Both the position numbers and the translations under genes were made by a program. Shown one piece after another: positions 16,427 through 24,499 of a stretch of 64,000 nucleotides of DNA (position 1 is its first letter; the number at the start of each line of letters is the position of its first letter). The stretch comes from Roseiarcus sp036513315 (GTDB taxonomy: Bacteria > Pseudomonadota > Alphaproteobacteria > Rhizobiales > Beijerinckiaceae). The stretch spans positions 10,652 through 74,651 of the forward strand of contig DATBZF010000059.1 of assembly GCA_036513315.1 (NCBI GenBank). The letters are read 5' to 3'. Below the pieces are notes generated by a model. It searched no databases. It had not been told where the DNA came from and saw only the letters and a list, made by a program, of their open reading frames with translations.

Positions 16427-17296
16427 TTGGCTGAAGTCGCATTTCTTGGGCTGGGCGTCATGGGCTACCCGATGGCGGGGCATCTCAAAAACAAGGGCGG
16501 CCATCGTCTGCGTGTCTACAACCGCACCGGGGCGAAGGCGGCGCGATGGACCGCCGAACATGGCGGCGCCTCGGCGCCGACGCCGCGCGAGACCGCCGAG
16601 GGCTGCGACTTTGTTTTCGCCTGCGTCGGCAATGACGACGATTTGAGGTCGATCGCGCTTGGCGCCGATGGCGCTTTCGCCAGTATGAAGCCGGGCGCGA
16701 TCTTCATCGACAACACCACTGCCTCGGCCGAAGTCGCCCGCGAGCTTCACGGCGAAGCGGCCAAACGCGATCTGCATTTCATCGACGCGCCGGTTTCGGG
16801 AGGGCAGGCCGGCGCACAGAACGGCGCGCTGACCGTGATGTGCGGCGGCGACCCCGAGCCCTATTCCCGGGCCGAGCCGGTGATCGCCGCTTACGCCCGC
16901 GCCTGTCGGCTGATGGGGGGGCCAGGCGCCGGGCAATTGACCAAGATGGTCAACCAGATCTGCATCGCCAGCCTCGTGCAGGGCCTCGCCGAGGGTTTGC
17001 ACTTCGCCGCCAAGGCCGGCCTCGACGCAGAGGGCGTCGTCGAGGTGATTTCCAAAGGCGCGGCGCAATCCTGGCAGATGGAGAATCGCTATAAGACGAT
17101 GATCGCCGGCAAGTTCGAATTCGGCTTTGCGATCGACTGGATGCGCAAGGACCTGGCGATCTGCCTCGACGAAGCGCGCCGCAACGGCGCCCATCTGCCG
17201 GCGACGGCGCTGGTCGATCAGTTCTATTCGCAGGTCCAGAAAATGGGCGGCGGCCGCTGGGATTCCTCGGGCCTGATCGCCCTCTTACAAAAATAA
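16427..17296 (+). CDS. NAD(P)-dependent beta-hydroxyacid dehydrogenase (3-hydroxyisobutyrate dehydrogenase family)
   Basis: 289 residues from a TTG start with caggaga 6 nt upstream; no ATG gives a complete Rossmann fold. Motifs are GLGVMGYPMAG (8-18), NRT at 32-34 where the Arg suggests NADP(H), DAPVSGG (120-126) and the catalytic Lys173 in GQLTKMVNQ. The family oxidises 3-hydroxyacids such as 3-hydroxyisobutyrate or reduces tartronate semialdehyde or succinic semialdehyde (GarR/GLYR types). The divergent orphan TRAP binding protein makes an organic-acid substrate attractive, by inference only. Confidence 0.88.
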   Translation: MAEVAFLGLGVMGYPMAGHLKNKGGHRLRVYNRTGAKAARWTAEHGGASAPTPRETAEGCDFVFACVGNDDDLRSIALGADGAFASMKPGAIFIDNTTASAEVARELHGEAAKRDLHFIDAPVSGGQAGAQNGALTVMCGGDPEPYSRAEPVIAAYARACRLMGGPGAGQLTKMVNQICIASLVQGLAEGLHFAAKAGLDAEGVVEVISKGAAQSWQMENRYKTMIAGKFEFGFAIDWMRKDLAICLDEARRNGAHLPATALVDQFYSQVQKMGGGRWDSSGLIALLQK

Positions 17297-17298
17297 GA

Positions 17299-17315
17299 GA
17301 GGGCCGGCGGCCCTC
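17299..17315. terminator. Hairpin between convergent genes
   Basis: A perfect 7-bp stem (gagggcc/ggccctc) with a 3-nt loop starts 3 nt after the dehydrogenase stop. It lies just before the end of the convergent caspase-like gene, so it may act for both directions. There is no long T-tract. Confidence 0.45.
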
Positions 17316-17334
17316 CCTCCTGTCGTCTCGCCCT

Positions 17335-19662
17335 CTACTTCGGGCAGGGCGGCGCGTGCGGCACGCCGCAAGCCGGTTGCTTGGCCGGCGCGGCATGCGG
17401 CGGCGGCGGCGGCGGCGGCGCGCGCTGCACTGGCGGCGGCGGCGCGCGCTGCACTGGCGGCGGGGCAAAATGCTGTACCGGCGCAGGCGGCGGCGCATGC
17501 TGGACAGGCGCCGGCGGGGGTGCGCGTTCAACCGGCGCCGGTTTGAATTCCTGTCGCGGCGTCGGCTTGGGCTCGATCGGCGCGGCCTTGATCTCTTGTC
17601 GCGGCGCAAGCCTGGGTTCGACCGGCGCGGTTTTGAACTCCTGCCGCGGCGCGAGTTTGGGCTGGACCGGCGCCGTCTTGAGCTCCTGCCGCGGCGCGAG
17701 CTTGGGCTCGACCGGCGCGGTTTTGAGCTCCTGTCGTGGCGCGAGCTTGGGCTCGACCGGCGTGGTCTTAAGCTCCTGTCGCGGCGCGAGCTTGGGCTCA
17801 ACCGGCGTGGTCTTGAGTTCGGGCTTGACGGCAAGCGGCTCAGCCGGCGTTGGAAGCGCGTTCAGCGGCTTAGCGGGCTCCAAGGCATGGTCCCTTCGCT
17901 CGGAGCCGGGCGCTCCCGGCAAAGGCTTGCCGGCGCCGGGGACGAGCGGGGATGGTTTGACCTCATTCAAAGGCTGGGCGCCCGGCGCGACGCCTGGAGT
18001 CGCGGGTAGCGGCTTGAGGGCCCCGGCCGGCGTCTGTACGCCCGGCAATGGCTTGACCGCATTCAGCGGCTGGGCGCCCGGAGCCACAGGCAAAGGCTTG
18101 CCGAGGCCTGGAACGACCGGCAACGGTTTGACCGCATTCAACGGCTGCGCGCCGGGCGCAACACCCGCGGCGCCTGGCAGAGGCCTGCCGACGGCAACCG
18201 GCGCCGGGGCGCCGGAGGCGCGATCGCGCGGCCTGAAGCCGCCCGGCAGCGGCGGCGGCGCGCCGCCGTTTTGTTGGGCGACGCCGCCGCGACGATCGTG
18301 GAAAACCTTGGCCCCGACCAACAGCGGAATGGCCACCGCGAGCACGGGCAGGAAGCCAGCGGCAACCGGCGGCGGCGGCGGCGGCAGGTCGCGCCAGTCG
18401 GCGTCCTGTTCGGGCAGGAAATAGATCGGCGGCGGCGGCGGTGGGCCGTAATCGGGGCTGTCGAATACGAACGCCGGGCCGGTGTCGTAGGCCAATTCGT
18501 CGGGCGGCGGCGGCGGCAGATCGGCATATTCGACCGGCGCGAAATCCGGCGGCGGCGCAAATTGCGCCGACAGAAACTCCAAGCGGCGGCGCGCATCGGA
18601 AACATGCGGACCGTTCGGATAGATTCGCAGATAAGTCCAGTAAGCGCGCGGGCTGTTCTCGTTGACCGAACGGCGCCAGAAAATCGCCTCGCGGCGGGCC
18701 GCCAGGATGGCGCGCACGCGGCGCGCCTGCGGGCTGTTGGGATAGGCGGCCAGATAGTCCTGATAACTCTGCAGCGTGTCGTTCTGCAGGGCCACCGAAT
18801 AGGCCTGATCGGGACCGATGCTGTTCAGCGGACGTTTGGCGATATCGGCCACGGCGGCGACCGCGGGCGGCGGCGGCGCATCGGGCGCGCGCTCGAAAAT
18901 CGAATAGGGCTCCTGCACTTTCGATACGCTCCACGGCACCACGGCGCCGCTGGTCTGCTGGTTCACCTGCAAACGCGTCTGCGCGAAAGCATCGTCGATC
19001 GGCAATCCGCCCTGGCGCATCGCGCCGGCGAGGGATTTGCCATAGACGCCATAAGGACCAGGCTCGTCGGGCGCGACGGTTCCCGGGGCGGCGTTGAACG
19101 CCATCAGCGTGCCGTCGTCGGGATCGACCAGACCGAGGCCGCCGGCGAGGCCCGAGGCATCCGCGGCGAAGGCATTGGCGCGCGCGGCGTCCATCACGAT
19201 GATGCGCGCCCGTCCGGGCGTCGCCGCCAAAGCGTGGGAGAAATCGGAAATCTTGATCGCCTGGATGGGAATATCGGCGTCGCGCGCGATCTTCGCGTCG
19301 ATCGGCACGAAGTAATTGTCGCCGTCATATTGCACGCCGCGTCCGGCCAGATAAACGAAAGCCTGCATGTCCGGCCCGATCGTCGCCGCCTTGGCGAGAA
19401 AATCGCGCAGCGCGCCGCGCAGGCTGTCCTGGTCGAGATCGCGCGCGCCGACGACTTCGAAGCCCGCCGCCTGCAACGTCTGCGCAACGAGACCGGCGTC
19501 ATTGGCCGGCGTCGCCAGCGGATGATCGGGATAGGCCGCATTGCCGATGATCAAGGCGATGCGGGGGTTCTGCGCGGTAGGGGCATCCTGCGCCTGCGCC
19601 CAGGGCGCGAGCGTCAAAAATGAAAACGAAAGCGCTCCGACAAGAGCAACCAGGAATTTCAT
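17335..19662 (-). CDS. Caspase-fold (peptidase C14) pseudoenzyme with proline-rich repeat tail
   Basis: 775 residues from the ATG at 19662, which opens a clean signal peptide (cleavage after AQA near residue 25). Residues 33-255 are a caspase p20/p10-like domain (RIALIIGNAAY, then YLAGRGVQYDGDNYFVP, then IIVMDAARAN, then APGTVAPDE). The catalytic His of the usual AGHG is Arg108, and the Cys of the usual DACR is Ala160, so proteolysis is not expected. A middle region follows with two TPR/YbgF-like segments (around YQDYLAAYPNSPQARRVRAI), then a Pro-rich linker, a hydrophobic helix (FLPVLAVAIPLLVGAKVF), P-L-N-A-V-K-P-L-P repeats, about seven 15-residue K-T-x-P-V-E-P-K-L-A-P-R-Q-E-x repeats and a terminal Pro/Ala tail. 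Bacterial pseudo-caspases are thought to act as binding or scaffold proteins. Confidence 0.85.
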   Translation of the reverse strand: MKFLVALVGALSFSFLTLAPWAQAQDAPTAQNPRIALIIGNAAYPDHPLATPANDAGLVAQTLQAAGFEVVGARDLDQDSLRGALRDFLAKAATIGPDMQAFVYLAGRGVQYDGDNYFVPIDAKIARDADIPIQAIKISDFSHALAATPGRARIIVMDAARANAFAADASGLAGGLGLVDPDDGTLMAFNAAPGTVAPDEPGPYGVYGKSLAGAMRQGGLPIDDAFAQTRLQVNQQTSGAVVPWSVSKVQEPYSIFERAPDAPPPPAVAAVADIAKRPLNSIGPDQAYSVALQNDTLQSYQDYLAAYPNSPQARRVRAILAARREAIFWRRSVNENSPRAYWTYLRIYPNGPHVSDARRRLEFLSAQFAPPPDFAPVEYADLPPPPPDELAYDTGPAFVFDSPDYGPPPPPPIYFLPEQDADWRDLPPPPPPVAAGFLPVLAVAIPLLVGAKVFHDRRGGVAQQNGGAPPPLPGGFRPRDRASGAPAPVAVGRPLPGAAGVAPGAQPLNAVKPLPVVPGLGKPLPVAPGAQPLNAVKPLPGVQTPAGALKPLPATPGVAPGAQPLNEVKPSPLVPGAGKPLPGAPGSERRDHALEPAKPLNALPTPAEPLAVKPELKTTPVEPKLAPRQELKTTPVEPKLAPRQELKTAPVEPKLAPRQELKTAPVQPKLAPRQEFKTAPVEPRLAPRQEIKAAPIEPKPTPRQEFKPAPVERAPPPAPVQHAPPPAPVQHFAPPPVQRAPPPPVQRAPPPPPPPHAAPAKQPACGVPHAPPCPK
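17527..17833 (-). repeat. 45-bp tandem repeats inside the caspase-like gene
   Basis: About seven in-frame 45-bp units encode 15-residue repeats (consensus ELKTAPVEPKLAPRQ). Units nearer the 5' end of the gene are most alike, and those toward the C-terminus drift (PRLAPRQEIKAAPIE, PKPTPRQEFKPAPVE). The pattern suggests repeat expansion and contraction by slippage or recombination. Confidence 0.85.
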
Positions 19663-19935
19663 TTGAAATGTCACACATCCACCCCGCGTTTGGAACCGGC
19701 GAACTCCATTGACAGCGGATATCGGGACAATGAGTCTGAACCGTGACTGAACGGCGTCGGCCGATTGATCGCCGCGGGCGCGACTTCGAACGAGAAGAAC
19801 AAAAGCGGAAGCAACGGCGCCAGGCTCATCCGGCGCCGCGAACGCTTCACTCATTGATGTCCCGCCGGCTGAACGCTCGCAATCCCAGAGCGTCGCGACG
19901 AGTGCAGAGAAATTCGAGCCGAACGCCGACGCGTT

Positions 19936-20343
19936 CTAGGCGTGCGCCTTCTCTCGCTCCAGCGTGCGTTTGATCGCCGCCGACCCTTGCTCCACCATCG
20001 CACCGATCGGTCCCGCCAATTCGTTGGGCAGCAGATCGACGATCCATAGGGCGCGCGTTCGGCCTTCGCCATCGGCGAACGCCTGGAACGACGCATTGTA
20101 ATGGCTCATTCGCCCGCCAACCACCGTCCAAACGAGCCGGCGCGCCATATCGTCAATGTCGACGATCTTTTCGCGCGCCGCCAGACCATTGGCGAAGGTG
20201 ACGATTCTATCGTCGCCCTCCATGCGCGTGTCGACGACAAAACCCGAGGCGAGACGTTGGTGGAGAGCGCCGACATCGCGAGCCGCCGCCCAGACGTCTT
20301 CGCAGCGGGCTTCGATCAGAATTTCCTTGCGGATAGACGCCAT
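19936..20343 (-). CDS. SRPBCC (START-like/polyketide cyclase) family protein
   Basis: 135 residues from the ATG at 20343 with SD gaaagg. The N-terminal IRKEILIEARCEDVWAAARD matches the first strand and helix of SRPBCC ligand-binding proteins, and LVWTVVGGRMSHYNASFQAF forms the central sheet. These small helix-grip proteins bind hydrophobic ligands or catalyse simple reactions; no catalytic role can be assigned. It is last in a minus-strand run: GST, AraC-like regulator, VOC protein, this gene. Confidence 0.8.
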   Translation of the reverse strand: MASIRKEILIEARCEDVWAAARDVGALHQRLASGFVVDTRMEGDDRIVTFANGLAAREKIVDIDDMARRLVWTVVGGRMSHYNASFQAFADGEGRTRALWIVDLLPNELAGPIGAMVEQGSAAIKRTLEREKAHA

Positions 20344-20416
20344 CTTTTTTCCTTTCGTGCGTGTCAAATGTCGGGACCTATCAAGCAGCCGGGCGGAGCG
20401 CGGCCGCATCAGTTCA

Positions 20417-20773
20417 TCACAGGCACACCGCTTCTATATTGTTGCCGTCCGGGTCGATCAGGAAGGCCGCGTAATATGTTGGGCTGTAGTCGGCGCGCAG
20501 TCCCGGCGCGCCGTTGTCCTGACCGCCTTTCGCCAGGCCGCCCTTATGGAAGCGATCGACCGAGGCATGGTTGGGCGCGCGGAACGCGACATGCGCGCGC
20601 GAGGCGGCCTTGCTGTCGGGATAAAGCCAGAGCGCGGGCGCCCCCGGCGGGCCAAATCCGGCCCCCGATTCATCGCGCGAACAGAGTTCGTAGCCGAGCG
20701 GCGCAAGCGCGGCTTTGTAGAAGCGCACGCTCGCGTCGAGATCTCTAGTTTTCAAGCCGATGTGGTCGTACAT
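20417..20773 (-). CDS. VOC (glyoxalase/bleomycin resistance/dioxygenase) family protein
   Basis: 118-residue single-domain VOC protein beginning MYDHIGLKTRDL and ending FLIDPDGNNIEAVCL, the two metal-ligand-bearing strands of the fold (His4 and the Glu near the C-terminus). A strong gaggagg SD fixes the start. VOC proteins range from glyoxalase I and dioxygenases to antibiotic-sequestering proteins; this subgroup is usually uncharacterised. It starts 27 nt after the AraC-like gene, and the GST gene lies in the same run, which suggests electrophile or xenobiotic handling, by inference. Confidence 0.85.
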   Translation of the reverse strand: MYDHIGLKTRDLDASVRFYKAALAPLGYELCSRDESGAGFGPPGAPALWLYPDSKAASRAHVAFRAPNHASVDRFHKGGLAKGGQDNGAPGLRADYSPTYYAAFLIDPDGNNIEAVCL

Positions 20774-20800
20774 AACGCCTCCTCTGTTGGAGGCGTCGTA

Positions 20801-21615
20801 TTAGCCAGACGCGGCGAGGCGTTCTTGGAGAATCTTGCGGTCGCCCTTGGCCGCCTGGCGAAAGCGGCGCGGCGAGACGCCGGCCGCGCGATGAAATGTG
20901 CGCACAAAGTTGGAGAGATCTCCGAATCCGACATCGAAAGCAATGTCGGTGATCGCGCGGGAATCGTCGGCGAGCAGCCGCGCCGCGCGCCGCAATCGCG
21001 AGCGCACCAGATATTGATGCGGCGTCACGCCGAGCACATTGGCGAACAGCCGCAGGAAATGAAACGGGCTAAGCCCCGCTGGTTGGAATGCGCATCGATC
21101 CACAGCGCCGCCTCGACCGCCCGGCGCCGATCGCGCGCGACGGCCTCCACCGCTTGCCGCCGCTGTCCTGTGGCGATTTCGACGAAACGGGCTGCGAAGA
21201 TCAGGCCGAGCTCGTCAAAGCCGATATCGCTGCCGCCTTCGGCGACCGTCTGCGCCAATTCGCCCAGCACCATCAGTTCGGGCAGCGGCGGCGCGCAGCC
21301 CGTTCGCCAGACCTCATGGCGATCGCCGATCGTCTCGACGAGCGCCGCGGGCAGATGAAACGACAGACATTCGTCGCCGCCGGCGTGATGATCGTGCAGG
21401 CAAACATATTCGTCGCCGGGGCGCCCGACCAGAACCGATCCGGCGATCAATTCGTAGACTTGTCCCCGACAGCGGCAACCGAAACTGCCCTTCCGGACAT
21501 AGGACAGCGAATAGCTCTCGTGCAGTTCGGCATAGGGCTTTTCCGACGGCCCCGCGTCGCAGCGATAGTCGAAGGTCGAGACATAGCCTTCGTGGAGGAG
21601 TCTGCTCTTCACCAT
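20801..21615 (-). pseudogene. AraC-family regulator split by a frame-changing deletion
   Basis: The N-terminal cupin-like sensory part reads from 21615 to about 21070 (MVKSRLLHEG through ALWIDAHSNQ). The DNA-binding part, beginning PAGLSPFHFLRLFANVLG and continuing TPHQYLVRSRLRRAARLLAD, is in a different frame and runs to 20801. In intact relatives about ten residues (a P-L-S-L-x-x-L-A-type first helix of the HTH) normally sit between these parts. Their absence plus the frame change indicates a small deletion, not a base-call error. Otherwise the gene is well preserved, so the lesion looks recent. It probably once regulated its neighbours (GST upstream; VOC and SRPBCC downstream). Confidence 0.72.
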
Positions 21616-21663
21616 CGCCTGGATATAGGGGTCTGGGCAGGCTTCAGCAACAAAACCCGCGGC

Positions 21664-22275
21664 TCACGCCCTGGCGCTCGGCCGCGCCGAGAGGGCCTGA
21701 TGCCAGCGCCGCAATTGGCCGAGGTGCTCGGGAATGGCGATCCGCGCCGTCCTGGCGAAATCGAGCGCCACCAGGCCGCTGATATCGGCGACGCTGAAGC
21801 GGTCGCCGGCAATGAATTCGCGATTTTCCAATTCGCGATCGATGCGCGCCATCGCCTCGACCGCCTTCGGCTTGCTCGATTGCGCGAGTTCGGCGATCTG
21901 TGGAACCTCCATCCGCGCCATATGCGGATGGGAATGGCGGAACGCATTGGCGATATGAATGAGCAGGCCGAGCTCCAGCCGCCGCTGCTGCATTTCGACC
22001 CGCGCGCGCTCCAGGGCGCCGATTCCGAACAGCGGCGGATCGGGCTGTATTTCTTCAAAATAGCGGCAAATGGCGATTGATTCACAAAGGACTTCGCCGT
22101 CGTCGAACGCCAGCACCGGAATGCGCTGAAATGAATTGAGCGCGGAGAAGCCCGCCGATTTTTGTTCCAGAGCGGCAAGGTCGACATCGATGGTCGGCAC
22201 GCTCAGATTTTTTTCGGCCAGAAAAATGCGCACGCGTCGAGGATTGGGCGCCAATGGCGAATTATAAAGCTTCAC
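21664..22275 (-). CDS. Glutathione S-transferase family protein
   Basis: 203 residues from the GTG at 22275, preceded by gggaggggg. The thioredoxin-like N-terminal domain starts VKLYNSPLAPNPRRVRIFLA and contains the glutathione-binding RIPVL (cis-Pro) and ESIAICRYFE motifs. An all-helical C-terminal domain follows with the conserved ADISGLVALDFA-type segment. It conjugates glutathione to electrophiles or reduces peroxides in the cytoplasm. It is first in the minus-strand run with the AraC, VOC and SRPBCC genes (gap of 48 nt to the next gene). Confidence 0.87.
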   Translation of the reverse strand: MKLYNSPLAPNPRRVRIFLAEKNLSVPTIDVDLAALEQKSAGFSALNSFQRIPVLAFDDGEVLCESIAICRYFEEIQPDPPLFGIGALERARVEMQQRRLELGLLIHIANAFRHSHPHMARMEVPQIAELAQSSKPKAVEAMARIDRELENREFIAGDRFSVADISGLVALDFARTARIAIPEHLGQLRRWHQALSARPSARA

Positions 22276-22555
22276 GGTCGGCCCCCTCCCCTTGCGCACA
22301 AGTTCCCGGCCTGCGCCTGGAGACCAGACCATGTAGCCTGATCATGGTCAACGCTATCGCGCCGCGCGAGGAGCGCGCAGCGCCGGCCTTTGCTGCGGCG
22401 CCGAAAAGGTTAACCGAAATTGGCGGGAAACCGGGTGAAATCGCCGCGCCTCCTTCAGGAATCGCTCTCATTCGAGACGATTTGTCAGTCGCTCGTTAAC
22501 GATTAGCGGGCATCATCTTCCGCTAGCGGATCGTGCCGGCGTGCGTTGAGTGGTC

Positions 22556-24118
22556 ATGAGTGAAGTCACTGCGGAAATGATTGAAAACGGCCGTGCGCGC
22601 GACCCCGTGTCGGCGAGCCGGCGCCGCAAGATGACTGTCAAGATGCGCCAGGCGCGCGAAAGACTGACAACCTCTAACGAGCGCACAACCGCCTATGCCC
22701 CCGATCTGCTGCGCCTGTTCGCGCAATGCCATCGCAGCGCCATGCCGGTCATGTGCCTGCTCGTCCTGACGATCGGCGCCAGCGCGCTGATGTGGGTGCC
22801 AACGACCATGGTGTTGGGATGGGCGACGCTCGTCAGCATGTCGATGGCGCTGCTCTACGGCTTTTCGATCGCGCTCCTGGATCAGCGCTCGGAAGAGGTC
22901 AACGTCCCAGCATGGCGCCTGAAGTTCGTCCTCGCCGAATCTTTCAGCGGCGTCTCCTGGGCGTTGATCGTCATTCTGCTTTTGCAGGCGCACGATCCCA
23001 ACGCGCGCACCTTCGTCCTGGTGGTGCTGCTGCTGGTGGCGGCGATGACCGCGATGGTCGCCTCGTCGATACCGTTCGCGGTCGCCGGCGGGCTGGTGCC
23101 CGTCACCTTCGCCATTTTCTTTGCTTTGGGCCCGACGACACGGTTCGACAGCATCGCCCTTTGCTTTCTATGCGTCGGCGCCTTGATCTATTTCGTGATC
23201 CTCGCCAATCGGCTGCATGCGACCTCGATCGACGGGCAATCGTTCCGCGCCGAGAAAGACGCGCTGATCGCCGAACTCGAACAGGCCAAGCTCAATTCGG
23301 ACGAGGCGCGCCGGCGCGCGGAAGAGGCCAATCTCGCCAAATCGCGCTTTCTGGCGACGATGAGCCATGAGCTGCGTACGCCGCTCAACGCCATTCTCGG
23401 CTTTTCCGAAGTGATGAAGGCGGAGCTTTTCGGCGCCCATACGGTGCCCTCCTACCGTGAATATTCCGAGGACATTCACTCCAGCGGGCAGCATCTGTTG
23501 ATGTTGATCAACGAAATCCTCGATCTGTCGCGCGTCGAAGCGGGGCGGTACGAACTCAGGGAAGAATCGGTGGCGCTGGTCAATATCGTCGAGGAATGCC
23601 GCCACTTGCTCGCCATGCGGGCCAAAAACAGAGGCATCAACGTCATCGAGGCGCTCGACGACGGACTGCCGCGGATCTGGGCGGACGAGCGCGCCGTGCG
23701 CCAGGTGACGCTCAATCTGCTCAGCAACGCCATCAAATTCACGCCGCAGGGCGGATCTGTCACTATCAAAGTGGGATGGACGCGGCTCGGCGGCCAATAT
23801 CTCTCGATCCGCGACACCGGGCCTGGAATACCGGAGGAGGAAATTCCGGTCGTGCTGTCCTCGTTCGGCCGCGGCTCGCTCGCCCAGAAGAACGCCGACG
23901 AGGGTACCGGCCTGGGCTTGCCGATCGTCAAGGGATTGGTGGAATTGCACGGCGGCGAGTTCAAACTTCTGTCAAAAGTGCGCGAGGGCACCGAAGTCAT
24001 CGTCATATTCCCGCCCGAGCGGGTGATGAACGCCCTGCCCCAGCTCGATCCGAACGCGCCCGAGCCGCCATCCCAGCGCGAGCCGACGCGCCGGCCGATG
24101 CGCCGGGCGGCGGCGTAA
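22556..24118 (+). CDS. Membrane sensor histidine kinase
   Basis: 520 residues from the ATG at 22556 (an in-frame GTG at 22550 is also possible). A basic N-terminal tail of about 55 residues is followed by roughly six transmembrane helices (about 60-220) and a coiled coil (240-262). The HisKA domain carries the phospho-accepting His271 in MSHELRTPLNAILGFSEVM. The HATPase_c domain has LNLLSNAIKFTP (N box), DTGPGIP (G1) and GTGLGLPIVKGL (G2). A Pro/Arg-rich tail follows. The layout resembles PdhS/DivJ-like alphaproteobacterial kinases. No response regulator is adjacent, so the partner is unknown. Confidence 0.88.
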   Translation: MSEVTAEMIENGRARDPVSASRRRKMTVKMRQARERLTTSNERTTAYAPDLLRLFAQCHRSAMPVMCLLVLTIGASALMWVPTTMVLGWATLVSMSMALLYGFSIALLDQRSEEVNVPAWRLKFVLAESFSGVSWALIVILLLQAHDPNARTFVLVVLLLVAAMTAMVASSIPFAVAGGLVPVTFAIFFALGPTTRFDSIALCFLCVGALIYFVILANRLHATSIDGQSFRAEKDALIAELEQAKLNSDEARRRAEEANLAKSRFLATMSHELRTPLNAILGFSEVMKAELFGAHTVPSYREYSEDIHSSGQHLLMLINEILDLSRVEAGRYELREESVALVNIVEECRHLLAMRAKNRGINVIEALDDGLPRIWADERAVRQVTLNLLSNAIKFTPQGGSVTIKVGWTRLGGQYLSIRDTGPGIPEEEIPVVLSSFGRGSLAQKNADEGTGLGLPIVKGLVELHGGEFKLLSKVREGTEVIVIFPPERVMNALPQLDPNAPEPPSQREPTRRPMRRAAA

Positions 24119-24125
24119 ATTCGGC

Positions 24126-24467
24126 TCAAGCGCGGGAATTGCCGCCCGCGTCCAGGGCCTGCGGCGTTATTGCGCCCTGCTGCTGGAGGCAGGCGACAAG
24201 TTGCGCCAATGGCGGCATCGGGCTCGTGATCCCGAGGGCGCGCTCTTGACGGACCAGGTCAAGGTGGAGCCGCCCGCGGAAAAAGCCAGCCCGATCGCGG
24301 CTGAGCCTGAGCGCGCCAGCGGATGAGCGCCGGCCGCCAAGCAAAGAGCCATCATCGCCGCGGGTCGCGCTTGGCCCATAAGCGAAGCGCGAGATTGAAG
24401 TCTGGGGATAATTCCACGGCCGACGGTCGCGCGGTTTGATGTGCCTAAATTTTAGGCGTAGCGTCAC
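24126..24467 (-). other. Possible small secreted-protein gene, frame uncertain
   Basis: This 381-bp gap (24119-24499) has two partly overlapping minus-strand readings. One starts at 24379 with MGQARPAAMMALCLAAGAHP, a plausible signal peptide. The other ends at 24126 with a coding-like tail (LDLVRQERALGITSPMPPL, then QLVACLQQQGAITPQ). They are in different frames, so either a frameshifted small exported protein or two unrelated shadows lie here. I see no promoter or repeat. Confidence 0.3.
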
Positions 24468-24499
24468 AAAAACGAAAAAATCAACAATCGGGGGACGCT

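Noticed and set aside
17356..18424. Arg-rich and Gly/Cys-rich plus-strand frames opposite the caspase-like tail
   Set aside because: They are low-complexity mirror images of the Pro-rich repeats with no RBS and no family.
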